A DNA stretch of 64,000 bases from Salinibacterium sp. G-O1 (GTDB lineage: Bacteria > Actinomycetota > Actinomycetes > Actinomycetales > Microbacteriaceae). Positions 22,892 to 32,662 of the stretch are shown in pieces. The translations under genes and the position numbers were made by a program. The stretch covers positions 682,001-746,000 of the forward strand of contig NZ_JASISV010000001.1 of the NCBI RefSeq assembly GCF_030063305.1. The letters run 5' to 3'. Under the pieces are notes generated by a model, which was not told the DNA's origin, made no database searches, and saw only the letters and a list, made by a program, of their open reading frames with translations. Position 1 is the stretch's first letter. Each line of letters begins with the position of its first letter.

Positions 22892-24739
22892 CTAGACCAG
22901 CAGCTGGTGCTTCGCGAGCTGCTTGTAGAGCGGGGTGGTCTGCACGAGCTCGGAGTGGGTGCCGATACCGACGACCCTCCCATGGTCGAGCACGACGATC
23001 TGGTCTGAGTCGACCACGGTCGACAACCTGTGCGCAATCACGATGAGCGTGCGGTTTTCGGCCACGGCATCGATAGCCTCGCGCAGCAACTGCTCGTTGA
23101 GGCCGTCCAGGGAGGAGGTCGATTCATCCAGCAACAGGATGGGCGCTGCCGCGAGCAGCGCCCGGGCGATGGCGAGCCGCTGCCGCTCCCCGCCCGAGAG
23201 CATGACCCCGTCTTCGCCGACCGGGGCCTCGAGGCCGAGTTCGTTTCGCTCGAGCACCTCGGTGAGGTTCACCGATCGCAGTACGTCGATGCACTCCTGG
23301 TCGGTCGCGTGGGGCGCACCGATTCTCAAATTCTCGGCTAGCGTGCCGGCGAGCACGGGAGCGTCCTGCTCGACATACCCGATCTGTGACCTCAGGTCGG
23401 TGCGGTCGAGGGCGCGCAGGTCGACGCCGCCCAGCCTCACGACGCCACCCTGTGGGTCGTAGAAGCGCTCGATCAGCGCGAGGATGGTGCTCTTTCCGGC
23501 TCCGGATGGCCCCACCAGGGCAGTGCGCTGGCCGCGCGCGGCCGAGAACGACACACCATGCAGCACACCTGTCGGCTCGGCCGATTCGGTGTCTTCCTGC
23601 GCTGGCGCCTCCGCGTTGTCGCCGGCGACGGGCGCCACCGCGTACTGGAAGTCGACATCGTGGAACGAGATCGCGTCGACCGACGCGATCGGGGGCTGCG
23701 CGTCATCCGCGATCCTGGAATCGTGCTGGCTCTCGGTGGGCAGAGTGATGATCTCCTGGATGCGTCCGAGCGCACCGAGCGCCTGGTTGACGGAGTTGAC
23801 GGCGCCAAAAGCGGTGGTGAGCGGCATGATCATCATGAACAGGAACAGGATGAACGACACCAGGCTCGCGATGGTGATGGCCCCACTGGCCACCCTGAAC
23901 CCGCCGACTCCCAGCACCATGAGCAGCGACACCTGCAACGCGATCCCGGCAATGGGTACGACGAGTGCGGAGATCTTCGCGACCGCAATGCCCATATCCC
24001 AGGCACCCTTCGCCTCCTTCTCGATGGTGGCGATCTCACGGTCAGTGGCGTTGGATGCCCGCACCGTGCGAATGGCGCTGAGCGCTCGTTCGACGGCGGC
24101 GGCGAGGTCGCCCACCTTCTCCTGCTGCTTGCGGCTGGCCACCCGGATGCGCGCGGAGAGCATCACCACTGTCACCACGGATATCGCGATGACAAGCACG
24201 GTGAGTCCGAGCAGGATGGGGTCGATGATCAGCATCGCGATGAGCGCGCCGACGAACACGAGTGCGCCGCCGATCGCGTCAACCAGGCCCTGGGTGATCA
24301 CGGCGTAGAGCAGCGTCGTGTCTGAACCGACGCGCGAGACGAGGTCGCCGGTGCGGCGGGAGTCATACTCGCTGATCGGCAGCCGCAGCATCCGTCGAAT
24401 GAGCTGCCGACGAGCGGAGAGCACGACCGAGGTGCCGGTGCGCTGAAGGAGGTAGTGCTGGAAGCCGCTGATGATGGCGGCGGCCACCACGAGACCAACG
24501 AGCACCCAGACGAGCATGCCGAGGGGGTCGTTGTTCTGCACCCGCGTGATGACCTGGCTGACCAGCAACGGTTGTGCCAACGACGCGGCAGCCCCGACGA
24601 TGCTCAACCCGATGACGACGCTCAGGATCTTCTTGTGCTCGCCCAGGTATGGCAGAAGCTGTCCGAACGTGGCGCGTGGGCCACCGTCATCCTTGGCGCC
24701 GAAACGCGAACGACGGGTGCGTGTGGGGGAGCTGCTCAT
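22892..24739 (-). CDS. ABC exporter, fused membrane and ATPase domains
   Basis: 615-aa half-transporter of the MsbA/MDR type. N-terminal transmembrane domain with six predicted helices (about residues 40-320), then an ATPase domain: Walker A GPSGAGKST, Q-loop GYVEQDAP, signature LSGGERQR, Walker B ILLLDESTSSLD, His switch VIAHRLS. A linker near 335-365 is unusually rich in Ala/Glu. Start ATG 24739 (MSSSPTRTRR) is chosen; the open frame upstream to 25033 is a shadow of ribH. It probably works as a homodimer; substrate unknown. Confidence 0.93.
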   Translation of the reverse strand: MSSSPTRTRRSRFGAKDDGGPRATFGQLLPYLGEHKKILSVVIGLSIVGAAASLAQPLLVSQVITRVQNNDPLGMLVWVLVGLVVAAAIISGFQHYLLQRTGTSVVLSARRQLIRRMLRLPISEYDSRRTGDLVSRVGSDTTLLYAVITQGLVDAIGGALVFVGALIAMLIIDPILLGLTVLVIAISVVTVVMLSARIRVASRKQQEKVGDLAAAVERALSAIRTVRASNATDREIATIEKEAKGAWDMGIAVAKISALVVPIAGIALQVSLLMVLGVGGFRVASGAITIASLVSFILFLFMMIMPLTTAFGAVNSVNQALGALGRIQEIITLPTESQHDSRIADDAQPPIASVDAISFHDVDFQYAVAPVAGDNAEAPAQEDTESAEPTGVLHGVSFSAARGQRTALVGPSGAGKSTILALIERFYDPQGGVVRLGGVDLRALDRTDLRSQIGYVEQDAPVLAGTLAENLRIGAPHATDQECIDVLRSVNLTEVLERNELGLEAPVGEDGVMLSGGERQRLAIARALLAAAPILLLDESTSSLDGLNEQLLREAIDAVAENRTLIVIAHRLSTVVDSDQIVVLDHGRVVGIGTHSELVQTTPLYKQLAKHQLLV

Positions 24740-24833
24740 TGTTCCTTCAGTCTTTTGCGGGCGCTGGCCCACCCACGAGCGTACGTCGTGGAAGCTGTGT
24801 GTCGGTGTCGCACGACGTGTGCTCCACCTGCCG

Positions 24834-25307
24834 CTATGAGTTGCGGATGCCCCGCAGAACAATCGCGGTGGCGAGGGCTGCCTCGGCAGCCTCGGCGCCT
24901 TTGTCTTCCTTGGAGCCGGGCAGCCCGGCGCGGTCGATGCCTTGCTGTTCGTTGTCCAGGGTGAGCACCCCGAAGCCGACCGGCTTGCCGGTGTCGATGG
25001 CGACACGGGTGAGTCCGTCTGTTGCGGCGGCACTCACGTACTCGAAGTGCGGGGTTCCCCCACGCACGATCACGCCGAGCGCCACCACGGCGTCGGCGCC
25101 GGCATCGAGCGCGACCTTCGCCGCCACCGGCAGTTCGAAGCTTCCGGGAACCTGAATCTCGGTGACCTCAGCGCCCGAGGCGAGCAGCACCCGGCGGGCG
25201 CCAGCAAGCAGCCCCTCCGCGATTCGGTGGTGCCACAGTCCGGAGACGATGGTGACCTTCAGGCCGGTGCCATCGGTGTCGAGTACGGGATGTCCTTCGC
25301 CGCTCAT
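24834..25307 (-). CDS. ribH: 6,7-dimethyl-8-ribityllumazine synthase
   Basis: 157-aa penultimate enzyme of riboflavin synthesis, condensing 5-amino-6-ribitylaminouracil with dihydroxybutanone phosphate. Diagnostic segments VSGLWHHRIAEGLLAGA, VPGSFELPVAAK, ALGVIVRGGTPHFEYV and GVLTLDNEQQ. Last gene of ribD-ribE-ribBA-ribH, with its start overlapping the ribBA stop by 4 nt. Confidence 0.96.
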   Translation of the reverse strand: MSGEGHPVLDTDGTGLKVTIVSGLWHHRIAEGLLAGARRVLLASGAEVTEIQVPGSFELPVAAKVALDAGADAVVALGVIVRGGTPHFEYVSAAATDGLTRVAIDTGKPVGFGVLTLDNEQQGIDRAGLPGSKEDKGAEAAEAALATAIVLRGIRNS

Positions 25308-26596
25308 GAATTTTCAGCCTTTCGTGCCGTGGACGCGGCAAGCGCCTCATCGAGCACATCGGTGGTGGGAATCACGTGACCCATGCGGTCACGCTTGGCT
25401 TCGAGGTACCCCTCGTTGAACTCTCCGACACCGACGACGAGGGGCACGCGCTCGTCGATGGTGATGCCGCGCTCCTCGAGCTGGCGAAGCTTCTCGGGGT
25501 TATTGGTGATGGCCCTGACCCGGCCGATGCCGAGATCGTTCAGGATGGCGACCGCCGCGCTGTAGTCGCGACCGTCGGCCGAGAAGCCGAGGGCGAGGTT
25601 CGCGTCGAGGGTGTCGAGTCCGTCCTCCTGAAGTCGGTAGGCCTTCAGCTTGTTGATGAGCCCGATGCCGCGACCCTCGTGCCCGCGCATGTAGATGACG
25701 ACTCCGCCCTGCTCGTGAATCATGTCGAGCGCAGCGTCCAACTGGGGGCCGCATTCGCATTTGCCGGAGTGGAAGACCTCACCGGTGAGGCACTCGGAGT
25801 GCACGCGCAGAAGCGTTCCATCGGTGGGTGTTCCCGAGATGATGGCGAGGTGGTCGGCTCCGGTCATCCTGTCGCGGTAGGCCCTGAAGCGGAATGCTCC
25901 GTGGGCCGTGGGCACCGTCGTCTCCACCTCGAAGATCACGCGGGACGTCTCCGGGATCTCGACGGCAAGCGGCACCTGCGAGTCGCAGTGCCATTCCTGC
26001 AGGTAGTCGATGAGCGCCGCGATCGTGACGACCGGGATGTCCATGGCCGCACCGAGCGCGATGAGGCCGGGAAGGCGCATCATCTCGCCGTCGTCCGCGA
26101 CGATCTCGCCGATCGCACCCACCGGAACCAGCCCGGCAAGCTTCAGCAGGTCGACCGTGGCCTCGGTGTGTCCGGGGCGCTCGCGCACCCCGCCGTCGAC
26201 AGCACGCAGCGGGATGATGTGCCCTGGGCGGTTGAGACTCATCGGCGTGGATGTCACGTCCGCCAGCACCCGCAGGGTGTGAGCCCGATCGGCGGCACTG
26301 ATTCCCGTGCTCATGCGATCCGCGGCATCCACGCTCACCGTGTACGCCGTCCTCAGCGGATCCTCGTTGTCGACGACCATCAGGGGCAACTCGAGCCGGT
26401 CGGCGATCTCGTTGGTCATGGGGGCGCAGATGAACCCCGAGGTGTTGCGAATCGTCCACGCCAGCCATTCCTGGGTGGCCGTCTGGGCGGCCAGGATGAC
26501 GTCGCCCTCGTTCTCGCGACTCTCGTTATCTGCGACGATGATCGGCTTTCCCGCGCGCAGAGCGTCGAGGGCAGCGGGAATGTTCGTAAGACTCAT
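25304..26596 (-). CDS. ribBA: Bifunctional DHBP synthase / GTP cyclohydrolase II
   Basis: 430-aa fusion of RibB and RibA. Residues about 1-205 form 3,4-dihydroxy-2-butanone-4-phosphate synthase (DNESRENEGDVILAA, GHTEATVDLLKLAG). The remainder is GTP cyclohydrolase II with the zinc cysteines in HSECLTGEVFHSGKCECGP and the loop MRGHEGRGIGL. It supplies both riboflavin precursors. Overlaps ribE and ribH by 4 nt at each end, so translation is coupled through the operon. Confidence 0.97.
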   Translation of the reverse strand: MSLTNIPAALDALRAGKPIIVADNESRENEGDVILAAQTATQEWLAWTIRNTSGFICAPMTNEIADRLELPLMVVDNEDPLRTAYTVSVDAADRMSTGISAADRAHTLRVLADVTSTPMSLNRPGHIIPLRAVDGGVRERPGHTEATVDLLKLAGLVPVGAIGEIVADDGEMMRLPGLIALGAAMDIPVVTIAALIDYLQEWHCDSQVPLAVEIPETSRVIFEVETTVPTAHGAFRFRAYRDRMTGADHLAIISGTPTDGTLLRVHSECLTGEVFHSGKCECGPQLDAALDMIHEQGGVVIYMRGHEGRGIGLINKLKAYRLQEDGLDTLDANLALGFSADGRDYSAAVAILNDLGIGRVRAITNNPEKLRQLEERGITIDERVPLVVGVGEFNEGYLEAKRDRMGHVIPTTDVLDEALAASTARKAENS

Positions 26597-27198
26597 CGGT
26601 CTGACCTTCCATCAAAACTCAGCATCCGTTCGACGTGTCTGGCCAGGATGTCCGTCTCGATGTTCACGGAATCGCCCACCACCTTGGCGCCGAGCACCGT
26701 CGCGACCAGGGTCTCGGGGATCAGCGAGACCTCAAACCAGTCCGCGCCGACCGCGCTGACGGTGAGCGAGACGCCATCCACGGCGATGGATCCCTTGCGC
26801 GCGACGAGGGGTGCGATGTCCGGGGTCAGGCTGAAACGCAGCACCCGCCAGGCGCTTCCCTCGTCGATCGAGAGCAGCGATGCTGTGCCGTCGATGTGGC
26901 CCTGCACGATGTGCCCGCCGAGGCGGTCGCCGACCTGTGCTGCTCGCTCGATATTCACGGCCTGGCCAGCAGAAATGCCTCCAAACGTCGACATGGCGAT
27001 CGACTCCGCCATCACGTCGGCGGTGAACCAGTCAGTGCCCTGGTCGACGACGGTTAGGCAGACTCCGCTCACCGAGATGGAGTCGCCGTGGCGAGCATCA
27101 CTCACGGCCAGGGGTGCGCGAACGGTGATGCGGGCAGCGTCGCCGTTGACCTCCCAGGCCGTGACTTCGCCCAGTTCTTCGATGATTCCGGTAAACAC
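26593..27198 (-). CDS. ribE: Riboflavin synthase, alpha chain
   Basis: 201-aa trimeric enzyme dismutating two lumazines to riboflavin. Two internally similar barrel halves. The N-terminus is MFTGIIEELGEV, with VSGVCLTV in the first half and VDGVSLTV in the second, and GHIVQGHIDGTA between. The GTG start at 27198 shares one base with the ribD stop (TAGTG). The 4-nt overlap with ribBA continues the coupled operon. Confidence 0.96.
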   Translation of the reverse strand: MFTGIIEELGEVTAWEVNGDAARITVRAPLAVSDARHGDSISVSGVCLTVVDQGTDWFTADVMAESIAMSTFGGISAGQAVNIERAAQVGDRLGGHIVQGHIDGTASLLSIDEGSAWRVLRFSLTPDIAPLVARKGSIAVDGVSLTVSAVGADWFEVSLIPETLVATVLGAKVVGDSVNIETDILARHVERMLSFDGRSDR

Positions 27199-28283
27199 TA
27201 GTGACCTGCTTCTGTCATGGGTCTTGCGACCAGGAGGATGTCGTTGCCGAGGTGTTCAACGGCGGTGATACGCAATTCGCGGGCGTCGCCGACGTGCGTC
27301 ACGCCGATGTCTCCGATGGCGAGGCGGTCGCCACCCAGCAGTTTCGGGGCGAGGTAGATGAGGTATTCGTCGACGAGTCCTGCTGCGACGAAGGCACTCG
27401 CGAGCGTCGGCCCGCCTTCGACGAAGGCGCGCCGGATTCCCTGTTCGAACAGCCAGGTCAGGATCTCTTCGAGGTTGCGGCTGCCGGTCTCCAGCACCCC
27501 TCGCGGGTGATCCCACAGTTTCGCCGTGCCAGGGATCTGGCGCTCGCCGATGACGATGGGCAGCGGCTGCTCGGCCAGCAGCTCGCCGGCATCGCCCCGC
27601 GCGGTAAGCGAGGGGTCATCGTCGAACACCGTCCCGGTGCCGACCAGGATGGCGTCGTTGGCCGCGCGCTGCTCGTGCACACGCTGCCGCGACGCCGTTC
27701 CCGTGATCCACTGGCTCGAACCATCGGCCGCTGCCGCCCTGCCGTCGAGACTCGACGCCCACTTGACCGTCACGAATGGCCGCCCCAGCTTCGTCGCCAG
27801 CAGCCAGGCGCGCTGAAACTCAGTGGCCTCGGCGGCCAGAACGCCCGCAATCACGTCCAGGCCGGCGTCGCGCAGTCGTGCGGCACCACCAGCCGAGGTG
27901 GGTCCCGGGTCCGACACGGCGTACACGACGCGTTCGACACCAGCGGTGACGAGCGCTTCGCTGCAGGGGCCGGTGCGACCCGTGTGGTTGCAGGGCTCAA
28001 GCGTGACCACCGCGGTCAGCCCGACGGCGGTGTCCACCTTCGAAAGCGCGTCCACCTCGGCATGGGGCGTACCCGAGCCGCGGTGCCAACCTTCCGCGAC
28101 GACCGTGCCGGTGGCATCCAGCAGCACGCAGCCGACCTGCGGGTTGACGCCGGTGGCCGGTCCGTGGGCCGCGAGTTCGAGGGCACGACGCATGGCGGGC
28201 TCGAAGCCCTGCCCTGCGGTCGGTGGCACTGCACTCAGTGGCACTGCACTCAGCGGCACTGCACTCGGTGGCACTGCACTCAT
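27198..28283 (-). CDS. ribD: Bifunctional diaminohydroxyphosphoribosylaminopyrimidine deaminase / reductase
   Basis: 361-aa enzyme for the second and third steps of riboflavin synthesis. The N-terminal deaminase has zinc ligands in HAEVDAL and the PCNHTGRTGPCSEAL segment; the C-terminal reductase has VKWASSLDGRAAA and EGGPTLASAFVAAGLVDE. Oddity: residues 1-22 are a repetitive SAVPP/SAVPL leader encoded by four 15-bp tandem repeats, absent from typical RibD. ATG 28283 has a GAGGA ribosome-binding site 8 nt upstream. Expression should be controlled by the FMN riboswitch just upstream. Confidence 0.95.
   Translation of the reverse strand: MSAVPPSAVPLSAVPLSAVPPTAGQGFEPAMRRALELAAHGPATGVNPQVGCVLLDATGTVVAEGWHRGSGTPHAEVDALSKVDTAVGLTAVVTLEPCNHTGRTGPCSEALVTAGVERVVYAVSDPGPTSAGGAARLRDAGLDVIAGVLAAEATEFQRAWLLATKLGRPFVTVKWASSLDGRAAAADGSSQWITGTASRQRVHEQRAANDAILVGTGTVFDDDPSLTARGDAGELLAEQPLPIVIGERQIPGTAKLWDHPRGVLETGSRNLEEILTWLFEQGIRRAFVEGGPTLASAFVAAGLVDEYLIYLAPKLLGGDRLAIGDIGVTHVGDARELRITAVEHLGNDILLVARPMTEAGH
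28225..28283 (-). repeat. 15-bp tandem repeats in the ribD start
   Basis: Four copies (the last truncated by the start codon) of a 15-bp unit beginning at 28225, 28240, 28255 and 28270 (plus-strand reading GGCACTGCACTCAGT with one or two changes). The unit is a multiple of three, so copy changes keep ribD in frame. Each unit also contains in-frame GTG codons. Confidence 0.85.
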
Positions 28284-28364
28284 CCGGTGTCCTCGTCTCG
28301 GTGAAAGACGGACTCCGGGTTAACGGTCGTGAGACCTGCGGCGCGACCTGATTGCCGTGACGCT

Positions 28365-28514
28365 CGTGCTGCCTCTCATCCGGACTGAGGATTGTTGCCA
28401 ACCCATTACCGTCGGTCCCGGAGTTTCACCAGGTCAACCACATCGAGGCTTTCGCCCTTCAGTGGCTCGCGGACTATCACCGCCGGTTCGGACTTTCACC
28501 GACCCCGGAGCACG
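28365..28514 (-). promoter_or_regulatory. FMN riboswitch (RFN element)
   Basis: Read on the minus strand, the conserved RFN blocks are all present: GCTCCGGGGTCGGTGAAAG, then CCGAACCGGCGGT, a variable arm, GACCTGGTGAAACTCCGGG, CCGACGGT, and AGTCCGGATGAGAGGCAGC. It binds FMN and shuts off the downstream rib operon. About 80 bp separate it from the ribD start. Confidence 0.95.
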
Positions 28515-28583
28515 TATTTACTGCTTACGAGTCTAGTCAACCTCCCGGGGCCCGCGATATTCCCGAGACATATAGTGAGTCAC

Positions 28584-29345
28584 ATGCGAGTTGAAAACAC
28601 TGTTGCTCTGATCACGGGCGGAGCGTCGGGGCTGGGTCTTGCCACTGCACGCAGGCTTCTGGATGGCGGTGCCACCGTCGTGATCGCCGATCTGGAGACC
28701 TCCCGAGGGGTCGAGGTCGCGGCCGAACTCGGGTCGCGCGCCCACTTCGTGCCCACGGATGTCACGAGCGAATCGGATGCCATCCGCGCCGTCGAGGCGG
28801 CGGCGAGCCTGGGCGGGCTCGACATCCTCGTCAACTGCGCCGGAATCGCTCCGGCGGCCAGGGTGGTCGGCAAGAAGGGACCCTTCCCGCTCGACAGCTT
28901 CAGCCGGGTGATTGAGATCAACCTCATCGGCACTTTCAACATGATCCGCATCGCTGCGGCGAGCATGGCCGAGCAGCCGACCGACGACGAGGAACGAGGG
29001 GTCATCGTCAACACGGCCTCGGTGGCAGCGTTCGACGGTCAGATCGGGCAGGCCGCGTACTCGGCCTCGAAGTCCGGGGTGGTCGGGATGACACTGCCCA
29101 TCGCCCGCGAACTCGCGCAGTTCAAGATCCGCGTGGTCACGATCGCGCCGGGAATCTTTCACACGCCAATGTTCGACGCGCTACCCGCAGACTCGATCGC
29201 GTCGCTCGGTGCTCAGGTGCCGCATCCCGCCCGGCTGGGTAAGCCCGAGGAGTACGCGTCGCTGGTCGCCCACATCGTCGACAACCCGATGCTCAATGGC
29301 GAGACGATCCGCCTCGACGGCGCGATCAGGATGGCGCCGCGCTAG
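28584..29345 (+). CDS. Short-chain dehydrogenase, 3-hydroxyacyl-CoA dehydrogenase type 2-like
   Basis: 253-aa Rossmann-fold oxidoreductase. NAD-binding [10 protein letters not shown] at residues 11-20, NCAG at about 88-91, catalytic Ser in [10 protein letters not shown], and YSASK (Tyr/Lys). The sequence [16 protein letters not shown] and the [13 protein letters not shown] segment are closest to HSD17B10-like 3-hydroxyacyl-CoA dehydrogenases, suggesting a role in beta-oxidation of branched or short acyl-CoA. Start ATG 28584; the upstream extension reads through the riboswitch and is rejected. Its stop overlaps the convergent aminotransferase stop. Confidence 0.9.
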   Translation: MRVENTVALITGGASGLGLATARRLLDGGATVVIADLETSRGVEVAAELGSRAHFVPTDVTSESDAIRAVEAAASLGGLDILVNCAGIAPAARVVGKKGPFPLDSFSRVIEINLIGTFNMIRIAAASMAEQPTDDEERGVIVNTASVAAFDGQIGQAAYSASKSGVVGMTLPIARELAQFKIRVVTIAPGIFHTPMFDALPADSIASLGAQVPHPARLGKPEEYASLVAHIVDNPMLNGETIRLDGAIRMAPR

Positions 29346-30538
29346 CCGAACAGCTTCTGCAGCCGCTGCACGCCCTCCAGCAGCGCTTCGTCGCCGAGCG
29401 CGTACGAGAGTCGCAGGTAACCCGATGGGCCGAAGGCCTCGCCGGGCACCACAGCGACCTCGGCCTGGTCGAGGATCAGGTCCGCGAGCTCGAGCGAGGT
29501 CGTGGGCGTGACCCCGCCCCATTCGCGACCGAGCAGCCCCGTGACATCCGGGTACACATAGAAGGCGCCCTCGGGGTTGGGGCAGACGAGACCGTCGATC
29601 TTGTTGAGCTCGGACACGATCAGCTTGCGGCGGCGGTCGAACGACTGGCGCATGACCTCGATCTGGTCCTGCGGGCCCGTGAGGGCTTCTATCGCCGCTC
29701 GCTGCGAGATGTTCGACACGTTCGACGACAGGTGTGATTGCAGGTTCGACGCGGCCTTGATGGCATCGGCGGGGCCGACCATCCAGCCGAGCCGCCATCC
29801 CGTCATGGCGTAAGACTTGGCGACCCCGTTGACCAGGATGGTGCGGTCAGCGAGCGCCGGCACCGCTTCGACCACGGACACGGCCCTGACGCCGTCGTAG
29901 ACCAGGTTCTGATAGATCTCGTCCGAGATGACCCACAGCCCGTGTTCGAGCGCCCACTCGCCGATGGCGCGGGTTTGCTCGGGGGAGTAGACGGCGCCCG
30001 TGGGGTTCGACGGCGAGACGAACAGCAGCACCTTCGTGCGGTCGGTGCGTGCTGCCTCGAGCTGCTCGACCGTGACGAGGTAGTTCTGGTCGGCCCCGGC
30101 GAAGACGTCGACCGGCACACCGCCGGCGAGCTGGATCGCCTCGGGGTACGTCGTCCAGTACGGAGCCGGCAGCAGCACTTCGTCTCCGGGGTCGAGCAAC
30201 GTTGCGAAGGATTGGTACACGGCCTGCTTACCGCCGTTGGTGACGATGACCTGTGAGGCGCTGACATCCCATCCGCTGTCGCGCAGGGTCTTGGCGGCGA
30301 TCGCTTCGCGCAGTTCGGGCAGGCCGGCCGCTGGCGTGTAGCGATAGTTCTTCGGGTCGAGAACGGCCCGGGATGCCGCATCCACGATGTTCGACGGAGT
30401 CGCGAAGTCGGGCTCCCCAGCTGCGTAGCTGATGACGGGCCGACCCTCGGCCTGGAGGGCCTTGGCCTTCGCGTCGACCTTCAGGGTGGCGGATTCGGCG
30501 ATGGCGGCGATACGACGGGAGATGCGGGTCTGAGTCAC
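29342..30538 (-). CDS. Pyridoxal-phosphate aminotransferase, aspartate aminotransferase type
   Basis: 398-aa class I/II aminotransferase of subgroup I-gamma. Residues [22 protein letters not shown], the PLP lysine in [17 protein letters not shown], and the substrate Arg near the C-terminus (YLRLSYAL). It most likely transfers amino groups between aspartate/glutamate and keto acids. Monocistronic, convergent with the SDR gene. Confidence 0.93.
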   Translation of the reverse strand: MTQTRISRRIAAIAESATLKVDAKAKALQAEGRPVISYAAGEPDFATPSNIVDAASRAVLDPKNYRYTPAAGLPELREAIAAKTLRDSGWDVSASQVIVTNGGKQAVYQSFATLLDPGDEVLLPAPYWTTYPEAIQLAGGVPVDVFAGADQNYLVTVEQLEAARTDRTKVLLFVSPSNPTGAVYSPEQTRAIGEWALEHGLWVISDEIYQNLVYDGVRAVSVVEAVPALADRTILVNGVAKSYAMTGWRLGWMVGPADAIKAASNLQSHLSSNVSNISQRAAIEALTGPQDQIEVMRQSFDRRRKLIVSELNKIDGLVCPNPEGAFYVYPDVTGLLGREWGGVTPTTSLELADLILDQAEVAVVPGEAFGPSGYLRLSYALGDEALLEGVQRLQKLFG

Positions 30539-30580
30539 GGGTCAAGTTTACGGCGGTCGCCTCTCGGTCGCACACGCCAC

Positions 30581-30619
30581 GGTGGCCGGAACCGGACGTG
30601 GGTCCTGGTTCCGGCCACC
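30581..30619 (-). terminator. Stem-loop after the surface-protein gene
   Basis: Perfect 13-bp inverted repeat, GGTGGCCGGAACC (30581-30593) and GGTTCCGGCCACC (30607-30619), loop 13 nt. It lies 24 bp beyond the stop of the choice-of-anchor G gene and before the aminotransferase promoter. No U-tract, as often in high-GC terminators. Confidence 0.6.
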
Positions 30620-30643
30620 GGGCTGTCATCGGCCGGCTGTGCG

Positions 30644-32662
30644 TCAGTCTGTGGCGACGGATTTCGCGTGGTTGCGCCGGTAGCCTTCCCGCGCCAGGTA
30701 GGCACCCGCCGCGAGCAGAGCGAGAATGACGGCGATCAGTGTGGCAATTCCGACGCCGGTGTACGCAAGACGGTTTGTCGCCGAGGTGATCGGCGCTCCC
30801 GCACCGGCGCCATTTCCGTTGATCTCGGTGGGCACGCTGGTTCCGAGTCCGCCGCCGTTGCAGTTCGATGTGCAGTTGGGGTCTGGATTCGACGCTCCGG
30901 GAGTGCAGTTGGTTGCACACGAGTCAACGATCCTGGTGACATTCGGCCCGACGCTGGCCTGCGCCAGGTTGACGGTGGCGCCTTTCGAGGATCCTGCGCC
31001 CCCGAGCACGGTAACCCTGACCGCGGTCTGCGTGAACATTGCATCCTTGCTGCCATGGGCACCCCGGGTGAGTTCCTGCAGGTTCACCTTCACCGATATG
31101 ACGGAAGTCAACACGGTGCCGACGCCTTTGCTGCCGAGCAGACCATCGACCGCCGGGTTGAGCAGACCGGCGTTGAGCCGGTCAACGACCTGCGCCACGG
31201 CGCCGTCCGAGTCGAACAGCGAGTCGTTCAGTCCTGCTGCCAGACCGTCAAGGATCAGGTCGGCGTCGATTTTTGCAGAGACCGTCCCGCCCAGGAGGGA
31301 GACCGACGCAGCGGCCGTCGCGGCCGTGCCGCCCAGGATCTGCTGCACGGTTCCCTTGATGTCGACGTTGACCGTGCTGCGCAGATCCGGCAACGCCTTC
31401 GAGACCACGTCGCAGACTGTCTTCGTGGTGTACCCGATGACGCCCTGAGTCACTGTGGTTCCGCCGGTGGTCCCCGTGGTGCCACCAAGCAGACCACCCA
31501 GGCCGCCCAGGACACCGCCGGTGATCGGCGTGACGATGTCGCCGATGATTGGCACTTGGATGTCCCTACAGATTTGGCTATCAAGTGACCTCTGCGGAGA
31601 CAGCATGTCGAGGTCAGCGTGCACGGTCACCTGCGCTCCGCGAAGAGCGACAGTCACCTTTTCGGCGATCTGATCGGTGAGGGTCGACACGGTGTCGGTA
31701 ATGCCGTTCAGGATCTGGTTGACGACCGGGCCCGAGAGTAGCTCCGTTCCGGGAGCGAGATCGTTGAGCTTTCCCCCTGAGAACTGTGCGAGATCGACCG
31801 AGACCTCACCCGTCTGGAGGTTGAACGTCACCCCGCCGTTGCCGTACGTGCCCGTGAGCAAGGGCTGGACCGCCCCGTGCACATCGGCCGTCACGACCGC
31901 AGACACGTTGGCTGACGACCCGATGGCTCCGAGGACGGGGTCGACGACGCGGTCGACGGCGTTGCCGAGAATGCCATCGTTTCCGCTCAGGCTGGCAATC
32001 GCGGCATCCACCGGCAGGAGCGCCGTATTCACCTTCGGGCTGAGTTGGGCGATGGCTGGGCTCGTGAACGACAGCGTCGCTTCCGCCAGCGTGTAATCGC
32101 CCGACGCGGTCGTCAGGCTCGCCCTAGCCTCGGCGGCTACGGCGTCGAGCGAGAGCTTCAGGTCACTCAGGACGGGAGCGTACGTGCCATTGAGCAGTGA
32201 GTTGAGGTGAAGATCGATGTCGTCACCCTTGCCGATGGCTCCAGACGTGGCCATCGACGATCCGTCTTTGGCGGCCTGGGCGAACTGGTGCAGGATTCTC
32301 GCGTCCAGAACGTCACCGAGCCTCAGGTGCGCGGCGTTCCCGCTGTTCACGCCAATCGTGTTCAACGCCGTCACCGACAGCGGGTCGCTGCTGCTCTGCA
32401 TCGGCTGTGAGCCGTTGTTGCTCGCGAATGCCGGCGTGAGTTCGACGATCGAATTAAGATCGAGGCCGAGCAGAGTGCCAGACAGGAACTGCCCCTCGCC
32501 GTAGGAGGCTGGCAGGGTGGCGGCGGATGCTGCGCCAGGACCCGCTAGGGCAAATCCCACCGTGAGAGCGCAGATTCCTACGGATGCGCCGACCCGTTTG
32601 ACGACAGACGCGGCAGCACTCCCTACTGGCTTTCCGAAGTGTGATGAATGTGGTGTGAACAC
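30644..32662 (-). CDS. Choice-of-anchor G family surface protein
   Basis: 672-aa exported protein. Basic N-terminus and signal peptide ending GPGAASA (about residue 48). A long Ser/Thr/Ala/Val-rich extracellular region follows (choice-of-anchor G type, GEGQFLSGTLLGLDLNSIV near the start), with paired cysteines around residues 385-420 and 610-625. The C-terminal anchor comprises the sortase-like LAYTG, a membrane helix and a basic end (YRRNHAKS). GTG 32662 is chosen as start because AGGAAGG lies 8 nt upstream; the open frame extends 22 codons further without a ribosome-binding site. Probably cell-wall-displayed; ligand unknown. Confidence 0.82.
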   Translation of the reverse strand: MFTPHSSHFGKPVGSAAASVVKRVGASVGICALTVGFALAGPGAASAATLPASYGEGQFLSGTLLGLDLNSIVELTPAFASNNGSQPMQSSSDPLSVTALNTIGVNSGNAAHLRLGDVLDARILHQFAQAAKDGSSMATSGAIGKGDDIDLHLNSLLNGTYAPVLSDLKLSLDAVAAEARASLTTASGDYTLAEATLSFTSPAIAQLSPKVNTALLPVDAAIASLSGNDGILGNAVDRVVDPVLGAIGSSANVSAVVTADVHGAVQPLLTGTYGNGGVTFNLQTGEVSVDLAQFSGGKLNDLAPGTELLSGPVVNQILNGITDTVSTLTDQIAEKVTVALRGAQVTVHADLDMLSPQRSLDSQICRDIQVPIIGDIVTPITGGVLGGLGGLLGGTTGTTGGTTVTQGVIGYTTKTVCDVVSKALPDLRSTVNVDIKGTVQQILGGTAATAAASVSLLGGTVSAKIDADLILDGLAAGLNDSLFDSDGAVAQVVDRLNAGLLNPAVDGLLGSKGVGTVLTSVISVKVNLQELTRGAHGSKDAMFTQTAVRVTVLGGAGSSKGATVNLAQASVGPNVTRIVDSCATNCTPGASNPDPNCTSNCNGGGLGTSVPTEINGNGAGAGAPITSATNRLAYTGVGIATLIAVILALLAAGAYLAREGYRRNHAKSVATD

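Noticed and set aside
25376-27268. 630-aa plus-strand frame
   Set aside because: Antisense to ribBA and ribE, which are certain; long antisense frames are expected at this GC content.
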